From assembly GCA_964441285.1 (NCBI GenBank), contig CAYTUK010000002.1, positions 62,001 through 126,000 on the forward strand: DNA of 64,000 bases. Direction: 5' to 3'. The notes under the pieces are model-generated. The model did not search any database and was not told the DNA's origin. It saw only the letters and a list, made by a program, of their open reading frames with translations. Positions 1 through 7,961 of the stretch are shown here, piece after piece (positions within the stretch are counted from its first letter, which is position 1; the number at the start of each line of letters is the position of its first letter). The stretch is from S010-25 sp964441285. Its GTDB lineage: Bacteria > Pseudomonadota > Gammaproteobacteria > SZUA-229. Both the position numbers and the translations under genes were made by a program.

Positions 1-255
1 AATTCGATAAAGCAAAGGCTGCACCAGGTTTGAGTGTTCAGCAACATATAAAACTGAAAAATCATGCTCAATAAAAGCGCGGGTAAGAATGACATAGGCC
101 AGACCAATAAACAAAAACTGGGTTAAGGCTGCAGGACGCGCCAGTGACATCATCGCGGCATTATTTTTAGCTGCACCAATGATCGGTACAATGCTTTGCA
201 CAATGGCAACTGCTAAAGCAATAATTAAAGCGAAATGGCCAAGTTCTGGAATCAT
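1..255 (-). CDS. ccmF: CcmF, haem lyase subunit (N-terminal part, cut by window edge)
   Basis: The frame opens with an ATG at 255 on the minus strand and runs off the left edge, so only about 85 N-terminal residues are visible. It begins MIPELGHFALI and continues with a hydrophobic helix and the stretch AAMMSLARPAAL, which is the usual start of CcmF, the large membrane haem lyase that attaches haem to apocytochromes c in the periplasm (System I). It is the last visible gene of a ccmABCDEF run on the same strand, which fixes the identity more firmly than the short fragment alone. The gap to ccmE is about 78 bases. Confidence 0.9.
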   Translation of the reverse strand, partial: MIPELGHFALIIALAVAIVQSIVPIIGAAKNNAAMMSLARPAALTQFLFIGLAYVILTRAFIEHDFSVLYVAEHSNLVQPLLYRI

Positions 256-333
256 AGGATTACTCTCTTCTAACGGATGTTGCCAAGCATAACGGCTACG
301 AACAATGCGTTACTACTAAGATCTTTAAGGGTA

Positions 334-786
334 TTACAGTTTAGCGGCCTTCTTTTCCGCCGCTTCTTTACTGGCCTTCAGGGCGGCAGCAACATCCGGT
401 GGCATATACTTTTCATCGTGTTTTGCCAGCACCTGCTGGGCAATAAATACGCCATTAGGCTGAATTTTACCCGTCGCAACAATGCCCTGGCCTTCTCTAA
501 ACAAATCCGGCAGGATGCCCGTATATTTAACCGCGACGGTTTCCGTATTGTCAGTTAAGTCAAACCGCACACCCAAATCTTTCGCGTCATGTTTAACGCT
601 GCCCATTACCACCAGCCCACCAATCCGAAATGAGCGATTAGCCGGTGCTTCGCCAGCTTTAATCTGAGTTGGACTATAAAAATACAGTAAATTTTGATTA
701 AACGCGCTCAGCCCCAACGCGGTGGCAACTGCCACTCCAAACAGCACCAGCACTACCAGTAACTTTCTTTGACTTCGTTTATTCAT
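334..786 (-). CDS. ccmE: CcmE, periplasmic haem chaperone
   Basis: The 150-residue protein has one N-terminal membrane anchor (about residues 8-28) followed by a periplasmic beta-barrel-type domain. The hallmark motif is present as LAKHDEKY, with His123 as the covalent haem-binding residue and Tyr127 as the usual axial ligand, matching H130xxxY134 of the E. coli protein. The C-terminus is a charged Ala/Lys/Glu-rich tail, as is common in the family. CcmE receives haem from CcmC/CcmD and delivers it to the CcmF lyase. It lies between ccmD and ccmF as in other gammaproteobacteria. Length and motifs are normal, and I see nothing broken. Confidence 0.96.
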   Translation of the reverse strand: MNKRSQRKLLVVLVLFGVAVATALGLSAFNQNLLYFYSPTQIKAGEAPANRSFRIGGLVVMGSVKHDAKDLGVRFDLTDNTETVAVKYTGILPDLFREGQGIVATGKIQPNGVFIAQQVLAKHDEKYMPPDVAAALKASKEAAEKKAAKL

Positions 787-810
787 ACAACGCTTACCTG
801 AATTTTGATT

Positions 811-984
811 TTATGACGATTTCATCGCCTCACGCTTAATTGCGCGCTTAACTTTGGCTATCACCTGTTTACGTTGCCATAATGGCAAAATAATATTAGC
901 CAGCACCACAATCAGTGCCAACCCGTAAGATGGCCACACATAAACGGCATAACCACCCATAGCAAAAAATTTTGGCCAGTCCAT
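811..984 (-). CDS. ccmD: CcmD, small haem exporter subunit
   Basis: A 57-residue frame starts at the ATG at 984 (MDWPKFFAMGGYAVYVW) and ends at 811. It has a short N-terminus, one membrane helix (about residues 13-36) and a very basic tail (QRKQVIAKVKRAIKREAMK), which is the characteristic CcmD pattern including the Tyr-x-x-Tyr-Val-Trp lead into the helix. CcmD stabilises the CcmC-haem-CcmE complex and lets holo-CcmE leave it. It sits between ccmC (ends 1004) and ccmE (starts 786), exactly where ccmD is expected. Confidence 0.9.
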   Translation of the reverse strand: MDWPKFFAMGGYAVYVWPSYGLALIVVLANIILPLWQRKQVIAKVKRAIKREAMKSS

Positions 985-1003
985 ATTTATTCTCTATAAC
1001 CTC

Positions 1004-1741
1004 TCATAGCCGGTCGATTAGTTCGCGCACCCAGCGTCGGTTGCGATCACGATACAGGGCCTCATTGCGGGTGCGTACCAGCACCACTGCGAAGTAAAAC
1101 AATTGAAACGCCACGGCCATCAATAACAGCGGTATCAGCATACTGGTAGCCATTGATGGGCTGGAAAATTTACTTACCGTTGCACCCTGATGCAGGGTAT
1201 TCCACCAGACCACTGAGTAATGAATAATGGGTACATTGACCACGCCAACAATGGCAAGCAGGCCACTGGCTTTATCGGCTGTACGCTGATCTTCTATTGC
1301 CGACTGTAACGCCATATAACCAAAATACAGAAATAGCAGAATCAGTTCGGAGGTTAGCCGTGCATCCCATACCCAGTAGGTGCCCCACATTGGTTTGCCC
1401 CACAGCGAACCCGTTACCAGTGCCAGGAAGGTGAACGATGCGCCTATTGGCGCGCTGGCGGCAGCCACCATATCAGCCAGGCGAATTTGCCAGATTAAGC
1501 CAATACCCGCTGCAACCGCCATTGCCACATAAATAAACAGCGACATCCAGGCCGCTGGTACATGGACAAACATTATTCGATAACTATCACCCTGCTGATA
1601 ATCAGGCGGTGCCACAAACAAGCCCTGGTAAAGTCCGAAGGCAGCAAATAAAAATGCCGCAACAGCAAACCAGGGGATAAGTTTACCCGCCATTTCAAAA
1701 AAATATTTTGGTGATGAAAAACGCTGTATCCAGTGCCACAT
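1004..1741 (-). CDS. ccmC: CcmC, haem-handling membrane protein
   Basis: The 245-residue protein has six predicted membrane helices. The family signature WGTYWVWD occurs at residues 119-126, and the two periplasmic histidines that hold haem are visible as His60 (FVHVPAAW) and His184 (TLHQG). CcmC loads haem onto CcmE at the periplasmic face. The usual order ccmA-ccmB-ccmC-ccmD-ccmE-ccmF is kept on one strand with short gaps, which indicates one transcript. Length agrees with the family (about 245). Confidence 0.97.
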   Translation of the reverse strand: MWHWIQRFSSPKYFFEMAGKLIPWFAVAAFLFAAFGLYQGLFVAPPDYQQGDSYRIMFVHVPAAWMSLFIYVAMAVAAGIGLIWQIRLADMVAAASAPIGASFTFLALVTGSLWGKPMWGTYWVWDARLTSELILLFLYFGYMALQSAIEDQRTADKASGLLAIVGVVNVPIIHYSVVWWNTLHQGATVSKFSSPSMATSMLIPLLLMAVAFQLFYFAVVLVRTRNEALYRDRNRRWVRELIDRL

Positions 1742-1800
1742 AATCTAACCTTATCTATATTCTACGCTGTGCAAACTCATTTAGCCCTATACGGCTCTAA

Positions 1801-2472
1801 CTACCGTGATGCCGTTATACGCAACGCAACTGCTGTCGCCAGTGGTGCCAGCGATAATGCCAGCACCAGTACAGAGCCAAGAAACAACAACTGCCCGTTA
1901 ACGCTTAATCCATCCATCGCTACATCCACTGCATTGGCACCGAAGATCAGTATTGGAATATACAAAGGTAGAACAATAAGAGACAGTAATACCCCGCCTC
2001 GGTTCACTGCAACCGTTAACGATACCCCGATTGCGCCAATTAAACTTAACACCGGCGTTCCCAGCAACAGACTATAAACTAATGTCGGCATGGCTTTTTC
2101 CGGCACCGTTAGGAACATACCCAGTAATGGTGAAATAATCACCAGCGGTAGTCCGGTTAAAAGCCAGTGGGCACAGACTTTAGCCAGCACCAGTATCATT
2201 AATGGATTCTGACTCAGCATGAGCTGATCCAGTGAACCATCTTCATAATCCTGTTTGAATAACCGATCCAGAGACAATAACACTGCCAGCAAGGCTGAAA
2301 CCCAGATAACACCTGGAGCCATTTCTCTAAGCACTTCTGCTGTTGGCGTTACCGCCAGCGGAAACAAAGACACTATCAGTACAAAAAAGATTAATGGATT
2401 CACCAGTTCGTGGCGCGAACGAAAAGCCAGCCTTAAATCACGCAACAATAGATGATAAAACGCTTTTAACAT
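1801..2472 (-). CDS. ccmB: CcmB, ABC transporter membrane subunit of cytochrome c maturation
   Basis: The 223-residue, six-helix protein starts with a short cytoplasmic lead (MLKAFYHLLLRDLRLAFRSR) and contains the phrases FFVLIVSLFPLAV and GVIWVSALLA typical of CcmB. With CcmA it forms the ATP-driven part of the CcmABCD complex that releases holo-CcmE. Its start codon lies inside the 3' end of ccmA (7-base overlap), which supports translational coupling. Confidence 0.96.
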   Translation of the reverse strand: MLKAFYHLLLRDLRLAFRSRHELVNPLIFFVLIVSLFPLAVTPTAEVLREMAPGVIWVSALLAVLLSLDRLFKQDYEDGSLDQLMLSQNPLMILVLAKVCAHWLLTGLPLVIISPLLGMFLTVPEKAMPTLVYSLLLGTPVLSLIGAIGVSLTVAVNRGGVLLSLIVLPLYIPILIFGANAVDVAMDGLSVNGQLLFLGSVLVLALSLAPLATAVALRITASR

Positions 2473-3122
2473 GCCGCCGCCGTTGTCGCCGAACTCTTAA
2501 CTGCTTCACCCAACGTCACCGAACGCATACTACCGTCCAGCACCATGCCATGGTGCGTGGTAAAGATAACGCTACCGCCACTGGCACTGTGTGCCAGAAT
2601 CATGTTTTCAACCAGCGTGACACCCTGTACGTCCAGCGCAGTTAAGGGCTCATCCAGAATCCAGAGCCGCGCTTTAACCAGTAAAATAAATGCCAGCAGT
2701 ATTCTGCGTCGCTGACCTGATGACAAAGCTTTACTGGGCGCATCATCAAAACCACGCAAACCCACTTTGCTCAGTGCGGCATCAATGACCTCAAATGTCG
2801 CCGATTGTGAACGTGCATCCAGCAATGAGCGGATGTTTTCAACAACGGTTAAATCCGCCTTAACGCAGGACAGGTGACCGACATAAACCATGTTGGCATA
2901 ATAGTCTTCCCGCACTTCAGTCAGACGACTACCCCGCCAGAAGACAGCACCCTCATCGGCCTGCCGCAAGCCACATAAGATACGCAGCAAACTGGTTTTA
3001 CCACTGCCGTTAGCGCCTTCAATTTGCAAGATTTCAGACTCGGACAGGGCAAAATTAAGGTCGTGAAATAACAGACGATCATCTCGCGTACATTCCAGTG
3101 ATTTCACTTCAAGTATCGACAT
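2466..3122 (-). CDS. ccmA: CcmA, ATPase of the cytochrome c maturation ABC complex
   Basis: A 218-residue ABC ATPase. Walker A is GANGSGKTS at residues 36-44, the signature is LSSGQRRR beginning at residue 133, Walker B is LWILDEP ending at residue 159, and an H-loop histidine pair follows in TTHH. This is a short single-domain ATPase as expected for CcmA, which with CcmB uses ATP hydrolysis to free holo-CcmE from CcmCD. It is the first gene of the ccm run. A terminator for the gene upstream sits about 20 bases before its start, so it probably has its own promoter or is read through from the cytochrome c4 gene. Confidence 0.96.
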   Translation of the reverse strand: MSILEVKSLECTRDDRLLFHDLNFALSESEILQIEGANGSGKTSLLRILCGLRQADEGAVFWRGSRLTEVREDYYANMVYVGHLSCVKADLTVVENIRSLLDARSQSATFEVIDAALSKVGLRGFDDAPSKALSSGQRRRILLAFILLVKARLWILDEPLTALDVQGVTLVENMILAHSASGGSVIFTTHHGMVLDGSMRSVTLGEAVKSSATTAAAC

Positions 3123-3137
3123 CAGCTGCGTTTAAAC

Positions 3138-3167
3138 CTAAAAAGGATGGCGAAACCATCCCTTTTA
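3138..3167 (-). terminator. Rho-independent terminator after the cytochrome c4 gene
   Basis: On the minus strand GGATGG, a five-base loop and CCATCC form a perfect 6-bp stem that is followed by a run of T (CCTTTTTAGG). It lies just downstream of the cytochrome c4 stop at 3206 and before the ccmA start at 3122. The A run on the other side of the stem means it could also work weakly in the opposite direction. Confidence 0.75.
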
Positions 3168-3205
3168 GCAAGCCTTAAATGGTTAATTTAAGTGCCTCTT
3201 TCCGC

Positions 3206-3820
3206 CTACTTGAGGCTGGCAATATAATTCGCCAGGGCGACTATATCTTTATCCGACAACTTGGCTGCGATGATACGCATAAGTTTATGTGCGTCATTGG
3301 CTCGTGTCCCATCCTTAAAGGCTTTTAACTGCGCCACTATATAAGGCACGTACTGGCCGGTAAGTTCTGGGTAACCACTACCAGGATTCCCCGCACCCGT
3401 TGGACCATGGCAGGCCTTACAGGCAGGAATATGCGTTTGTAAATCGCCACCATTAAACAGTTCACGTCCACGCGCAAGCTGGGATTTGTCAAAAGGTGCT
3501 GTACTCCTGATTTTCTGGGCTTGAAAATAGGCTCCGATATCCGCTGCATCCGCTTTACTGACTGGCGTAGCCATACCCAGCATAATAGAGTTTTTACGTG
3601 TCGTATTTGCCTTAAAATCGGCCAGCTGCTTGGCAATATAGCGCTCATTCTGACCCGCAAGCTTGGGGAAGCTCGCTACCGGACTATTGCCATCTAAACC
3701 ATGACAGCCGCCGCAAACAGCGGCCTTTGTTTTACCTGCGCTGGCATTACCTAGCGCCAATGCAGTACCAGATACCGTGGAAATAATGGATAACAGCAGG
3801 TATAAAAATACTTGTTTCAT
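3206..3820 (-). CDS. Cytochrome c4-type di-haem protein
   Basis: I take the ATG at 3820 (MKQVFLYLLLSI...) because it gives a clean signal peptide ending in TALA; the frame is open a little further upstream. The mature protein has two class I cytochrome c domains with haem sites CGGCH (Cys36, Cys39, His40) and CKACH (Cys134, Cys137, His138), and methionines in LGMATP and KLMRII that fit axial ligands. The tandem layout of about 200 residues is that of cytochrome c4, a periplasmic electron donor to terminal oxidases of the cbb3 type. Its position directly upstream of ccmABCDEF fits a supply-and-demand pairing. Confidence 0.92.
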   Translation of the reverse strand: MKQVFLYLLLSIISTVSGTALALGNASAGKTKAAVCGGCHGLDGNSPVASFPKLAGQNERYIAKQLADFKANTTRKNSIMLGMATPVSKADAADIGAYFQAQKIRSTAPFDKSQLARGRELFNGGDLQTHIPACKACHGPTGAGNPGSGYPELTGQYVPYIVAQLKAFKDGTRANDAHKLMRIIAAKLSDKDIVALANYIASLK

Positions 3821-4025
3821 AATATTTGAGCTCCAGACGACCAAAACGTATTCGGGTGAAAAGTGGCGCGAATTCTACACCACTAACCCCGGGCAAACAA
3901 CTTTAAGATCAACTTCGCCGGTAAAAATCTTCCGGCTACACTATCAAAACATCAGTAAAAATCAGTCATCCGAGGAATAAAAGATACTTTTAAAATAATG
4001 CGCGCAGCCTTTTAAATTAGAAAAA

Positions 4026-4910
4026 TCAATGCCGCCCTCTGGATTTATCCCGCCAATATTTCGCCTTCCCCAAATCTTTTTCAAGACCAGGGAAACCACT
4101 AGAGTAAAGCGCTGACAACGCTTTCATTGCCAGCAGATTGCCATTATTTGCCGCCTGCTTCAACCAGTACAAGGCTTTTTCCGGATTGGGTTTAAGCTTA
4201 TCGCTAAAAGCACCACTTTTGTAACGCAGCCCCAGCTCATATTGCGCTTCAGGGTCGCCTGCACTCGCTTTTTCATTAAGCGCATCAAAAGATTGCTGCT
4301 GCACGACTGTTGTATCTTTGTACAGCGTATCAATCAGACCAAGCAGATTAATCGCTTCAGTATGACCGTTCGCCGCAGCACGACTCAACCAGTCTCTGGC
4401 CTGCCCATGATTCTGGGCGACGACATAGCCTTCATGGTACATTTTCCCAATCAGATATTGGGCATGATGATTGCCAGACTGCGCCGATTGCGTCAGCCAG
4501 TTAATGGCCTTTTTAGCATTATGCGCAACCCCAACACCTTCCAGATAGGCTTTGCCTAAATGGTACTGGGCTTTAGCGTTACCGCCCTGTGCTGACATTT
4601 GCCACCAGCGCGCAGCCTGTTTTGCACTCTGTTTTACGCCTTTACCACTGGCGTAACAATTACCCAGAATAAGTTGCGCATAATGGTTGCCCCCACGAGC
4701 CGATAGCTTCAACCAGCCAACCGCTTTTGGATAATCAGGCCGGAGCCCATAACGCCCTTCAAGCAAAGCCAGGCCGTACAACATCTGCGCGCCAGAATCA
4801 CCGTCCTGTGACGCATGCCTGATTATGTTCAGCTCATATTGATCCGGTGGCGCAGCAGCACATACGCTAACAACGGCACACAATATACCCGCAATTAAAT
4901 ACCTAATCAT
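4026..4910 (-). CDS. Secreted Sel1-repeat (TPR-like) protein
   Basis: The 294-residue protein starts with a signal peptide (MIRYLIAGILCAVVSVCAAA). Nearly all the rest is made of about seven Sel1-like repeats of roughly 36 residues, each with the pattern A..LG..Y..G.GV..(N/D)..KA..W...AA..G, for example NAKAQYHLGKAYLEGVGV. The second half contains an irregular linker (about residues 195-215) before the last repeats. Such repeats form helical scaffolds for protein-protein contacts in the periplasm or outside the cell. No catalytic motif is present and the partner cannot be told. It is transcribed alone, divergent from murJ. Confidence 0.85.
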   Translation of the reverse strand: MIRYLIAGILCAVVSVCAAAPPDQYELNIIRHASQDGDSGAQMLYGLALLEGRYGLRPDYPKAVGWLKLSARGGNHYAQLILGNCYASGKGVKQSAKQAARWWQMSAQGGNAKAQYHLGKAYLEGVGVAHNAKKAINWLTQSAQSGNHHAQYLIGKMYHEGYVVAQNHGQARDWLSRAAANGHTEAINLLGLIDTLYKDTTVVQQQSFDALNEKASAGDPEAQYELGLRYKSGAFSDKLKPNPEKALYWLKQAANNGNLLAMKALSALYSSGFPGLEKDLGKAKYWRDKSRGRH

Positions 4911-5243
4911 TCTGCCTCAACTCCCCATTCGGCAAGCACAAAAAAATAAAATAGGGCACCTGTGCAGCACCTGTCCGTATTAAAATCTAATCGTCATTAA
5001 AATTGTATCATTGTACTCTAATTGGCACTATTTCGCCTCCTATTAGATAACAACACCATGATAACATTGAACTTTCATGCTTTACAGACGGTATACAGAT
5101 ACACCACTCAACAACCTGATTATGTCTGGAAGGCCCCGACAAGCCTATCATTTATACGATTTTTCAGCCGTTTTTTAACCCTATTGTATGGCAAATACAA
5201 TGATTTTAGCTAGAATACGTGCACACCAACTGGGAGAAAGAAA
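4911..5243. promoter_or_regulatory. Intergenic region between the Sel1 gene and murJ
   Basis: This 333-base AT-rich gap must hold the divergent promoters of the Sel1 gene and murJ. An inverted repeat ATTGTAT-GGCAA-ATACAAT lies at about 5183-5202, shortly before the murJ start, followed by TAGAAT, which could be a -10 element. The rpsT gene that neighbours murJ in many gammaproteobacteria is not here. Confidence 0.35.
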
Positions 5244-6800
5244 CTGAGCACCAAATTATTGCGTTCCAGCCTGACCGTCGGCGGTATGACGCTACTTTCA
5301 AGGATTTTCGGGTTATTTCGTGACATCACCCTGGCGACGATTTTTGGCGCAACTGGCGGTACGGATGCTTTTCTGGTCGCGTTTAAAATACCCAATTTCA
5401 TGCGACGTCTGTTTGCCGAGGGTGCCTTTTCCCAGGCCTTTGTGCCGGTTTTTTCCGAGTATCGCGAACATCACGATGCGGCGGCTCTAAAAGACCTGAT
5501 TAACCACGTTGCTGGCACACTCGGCGGCTTTCTAATACTGCTAACCATCGCCGGCACCGTTTTTGCACCCGTGCTGGTGCATGTCTTCGCACCAGGCTTT
5601 ATTGATAACCCCCAGCAACTACATTTAACGACTGATTTACTGCGCGTCACTTTCCCCTATATCTTCTTCATTGCACTGGTTGCATTTGCCGGCGGCATAC
5701 TCAATAGTTTTCACCAATTTGCAGTCTCGGCATTTACACCTATTTTACTCAACCTTTGCCTGATTACTGCTGCCTATGTCTTTGCGCCTTATTTTAAGCA
5801 ACCACTAATGGCATTAGCATGGGGCGTTGCCGCTGCGGGCCTGGCGCAATTACTGGTGCAATTCCCTGCACTAATTAAACTTGGTTTACTGCCCATTCCA
5901 CGTTTAGGTCGCAGCCACAAAGGTGTGCGCAAAATCATGAAATTGATGTTGCCGGCCATTTTCGGCTCATCGGTCGCACAGATAAACCTGCTCCTGGATA
6001 CGCTTATTGCTTCCTTTCTACTCACTGGCAGCATCACCTGGCTGTATTATTCGGACCGGCTACTGGAATTTCCTTTGGGCGTACTGGGAATTGCTGTCGC
6101 CACAGTCATCTTGCCCACACTTTCCCAACAGCACGCCAAAGCATCATCCGATGAATTTAATCGCACTTTAAACTGGGCTATTCGGCTGGTATCACTGATT
6201 TCGATTCCCGCCTGCGTGGGTCTTTTTATACTTGCCACACCGGTATTAGCTACTCTGTTTGAATATGGAAAATTTACCGCGATCGATACCCATTTTTCCA
6301 GCCTGAGCCTGATGGCTTATATGGTGGGTTTACCCGCATTTATTTTAACTAAAATACTTGCCCCTGGATTTTATGCCCGACAAGATATCCGCACACCAGT
6401 TAAAATTGGCATTATCGCTATGGTCAGCAATATGGTAATGAATATTGTTTTTGTGGTGGCCCTGGTTTTATCTGGTTTCGAAGCCCCTCATGTCGGCCTG
6501 GCGCTGGCTACCAGCCTGTCGGCCTACATCAATGCCGGCCTTCTGTACCGCGGCCTGTGCCAGCGCAAAGTTTTTATTCCCGATGCCAGCTGGCTGCCCC
6601 ATTTTGTCAAAGTCATTATCGCCAGCATTAGCATGGCACTCGTCCTGCTCTGGTTCCTACCGGCAACAGGTCAATGGAGCCAATGGGGGTTGCAACAACG
6701 CTTGCTGCACCTGATATTAATTATTCTACTTGCTGCTACGACTTATTTTGCCAGTTTATGGTTACAGGGTTTGCGCTTCAATCAACTAAAAAAACACTAA
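5244..6800 (+). CDS. murJ: MurJ, lipid II flippase
   Basis: The protein is about 513-518 residues with 14 predicted membrane helices and the family phrases MTLLSRIFGLFRD, TDAFLVAFKIPNFMRRLFAEGAFSQAFVPVF and YYSDRLLEFPLGVLGIA. MurJ flips lipid II across the inner membrane for peptidoglycan synthesis. No ATG fits the family N-terminus. A TTG at 5259 is possible, but a CTG at 5244 gives the product MSTKLLRSS, which aligns with the usual start (MNLLRS), and it has GGGAGA seven bases upstream. I therefore place the start at 5244 with reservation. The gene leads the conserved murJ-ribF-ileS-lspA-fkpB-ispH series. Confidence 0.93.
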   Translation: MSTKLLRSSLTVGGMTLLSRIFGLFRDITLATIFGATGGTDAFLVAFKIPNFMRRLFAEGAFSQAFVPVFSEYREHHDAAALKDLINHVAGTLGGFLILLTIAGTVFAPVLVHVFAPGFIDNPQQLHLTTDLLRVTFPYIFFIALVAFAGGILNSFHQFAVSAFTPILLNLCLITAAYVFAPYFKQPLMALAWGVAAAGLAQLLVQFPALIKLGLLPIPRLGRSHKGVRKIMKLMLPAIFGSSVAQINLLLDTLIASFLLTGSITWLYYSDRLLEFPLGVLGIAVATVILPTLSQQHAKASSDEFNRTLNWAIRLVSLISIPACVGLFILATPVLATLFEYGKFTAIDTHFSSLSLMAYMVGLPAFILTKILAPGFYARQDIRTPVKIGIIAMVSNMVMNIVFVVALVLSGFEAPHVGLALATSLSAYINAGLLYRGLCQRKVFIPDASWLPHFVKVIIASISMALVLLWFLPATGQWSQWGLQQRLLHLILIILLAATTYFASLWLQGLRFNQLKKH

Positions 6801-6913
6801 GTTGTATTCTTTAATAGAGTCATAATCTGGTAGGATAGCTATTCTGGTGGTCGATCAGGCATTAATCTGCCGAATAACCAATACTCTAACAACTCACTTT
6901 TATTTATTTTCGT

Positions 6914-7870
6914 ATGCGCGTCATTCGAGGGCTCCACAATATAAAACCCGAACACCGGGGCAACGTACTGACCATTGGTAATTTTGATGGTCTGCATCTT
7001 GGTCATCAGGCTATGCTGGCATTAATGACAGAAAAAGCCAGAGCCATGCAAACTCAAAGCTGTTTAATGAGTTTTCATCCACTGCCACAGGAGTATTTTG
7101 CGGCCGTATCCAAAACGACTGACACCGTCCCGCCGCGCCTGCTTAATCAGCAGGAAAAAATACGTACATTATTTTCTTTTCCACCGCGGATAAAACCCGA
7201 CAATCTGCTCCTCATCGCCTTCAATAAAATACTGGCATCAATGACCGCTGAACAGTTTATTGCACAGATACTGGTCGATAAACTGAACATACGTGCGCTG
7301 ATTATTGGCGACGATTTTCGGTTTGGCTGTGACCGTAAGGGCAATAGTGCGTTACTGCATCAAAGTGGCCGCTTATTCGGCTTTGATGTCAATGCCCTTG
7401 ATTCTCATTGCATCGACAATACGCGCGTTAGCAGCACGCTGATTCGTGATGCCCTGCAAGCCAATCAACTGGTATTAGCCAATGAAATGCTAGGTCGACC
7501 CTATACAATTTGTGGCCATGTCTCACATGGCGATAAACGTGGTCGAACTATTGGCTTTCCAACAGCGAATATTCACTTACGTCGCCATGAAACGCCGCTT
7601 CATGGCGTATATTCTGTTACCATGCACACGGAGAAACACGGTGACATAGCGGGCATCGCCAATCTGGGAAAGCGCCCCACCGTAAAAGGCACACGCGTAC
7701 AGCTTGAAGTTCACCTGTTTGATTTTGACAATGACCTGTATGGGCAATATGTTTGCGTTTCATTTGTGAATAAAATACGTGATGAGAAAAAAATGGACTC
7801 ACTGGATGCGTTAAAACGGCAGATTCAAATTGACTGCAAACAGGCGCGCCTGACTTTTACCGGGAGTTAA
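6914..7870 (+). CDS. ribF: Bifunctional riboflavin kinase / FAD synthetase
   Basis: The 318-residue protein begins with the nucleotidyltransferase fold of FAD synthetases, including the motif HLGH at residues 28-31 within NFDGLHLGHQAML and the phrase RVSSTLIRDAL. The C-terminal third is the riboflavin kinase domain with GRTIGFPTAN, GVY and the final LDALKRQIQIDC helix. It phosphorylates riboflavin to FMN and adenylylates FMN to FAD. Length is normal. In gammaproteobacteria ribF is regularly located upstream of ileS, as here. No FMN riboswitch-like structure was noticed in the 113-base gap after murJ. Confidence 0.96.
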   Translation: MRVIRGLHNIKPEHRGNVLTIGNFDGLHLGHQAMLALMTEKARAMQTQSCLMSFHPLPQEYFAAVSKTTDTVPPRLLNQQEKIRTLFSFPPRIKPDNLLLIAFNKILASMTAEQFIAQILVDKLNIRALIIGDDFRFGCDRKGNSALLHQSGRLFGFDVNALDSHCIDNTRVSSTLIRDALQANQLVLANEMLGRPYTICGHVSHGDKRGRTIGFPTANIHLRRHETPLHGVYSVTMHTEKHGDIAGIANLGKRPTVKGTRVQLEVHLFDFDNDLYGQYVCVSFVNKIRDEKKMDSLDALKRQIQIDCKQARLTFTGS

Positions 7871-7961
7871 CCGCAGCATAACGCTCAACCCGTTTTTTGA
7901 GCCATTAATTGCTAAAACCTCTTAATCTTTAGAACCCTATTATTAGAACCTTATTATAAGA

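Noticed and set aside
5022..5213. 63-codon plus-strand frame upstream of murJ
   Set aside because: No ribosome binding site or domain-like composition; it lies in an AT-rich regulatory gap. It is not rpsT, which I had expected here.
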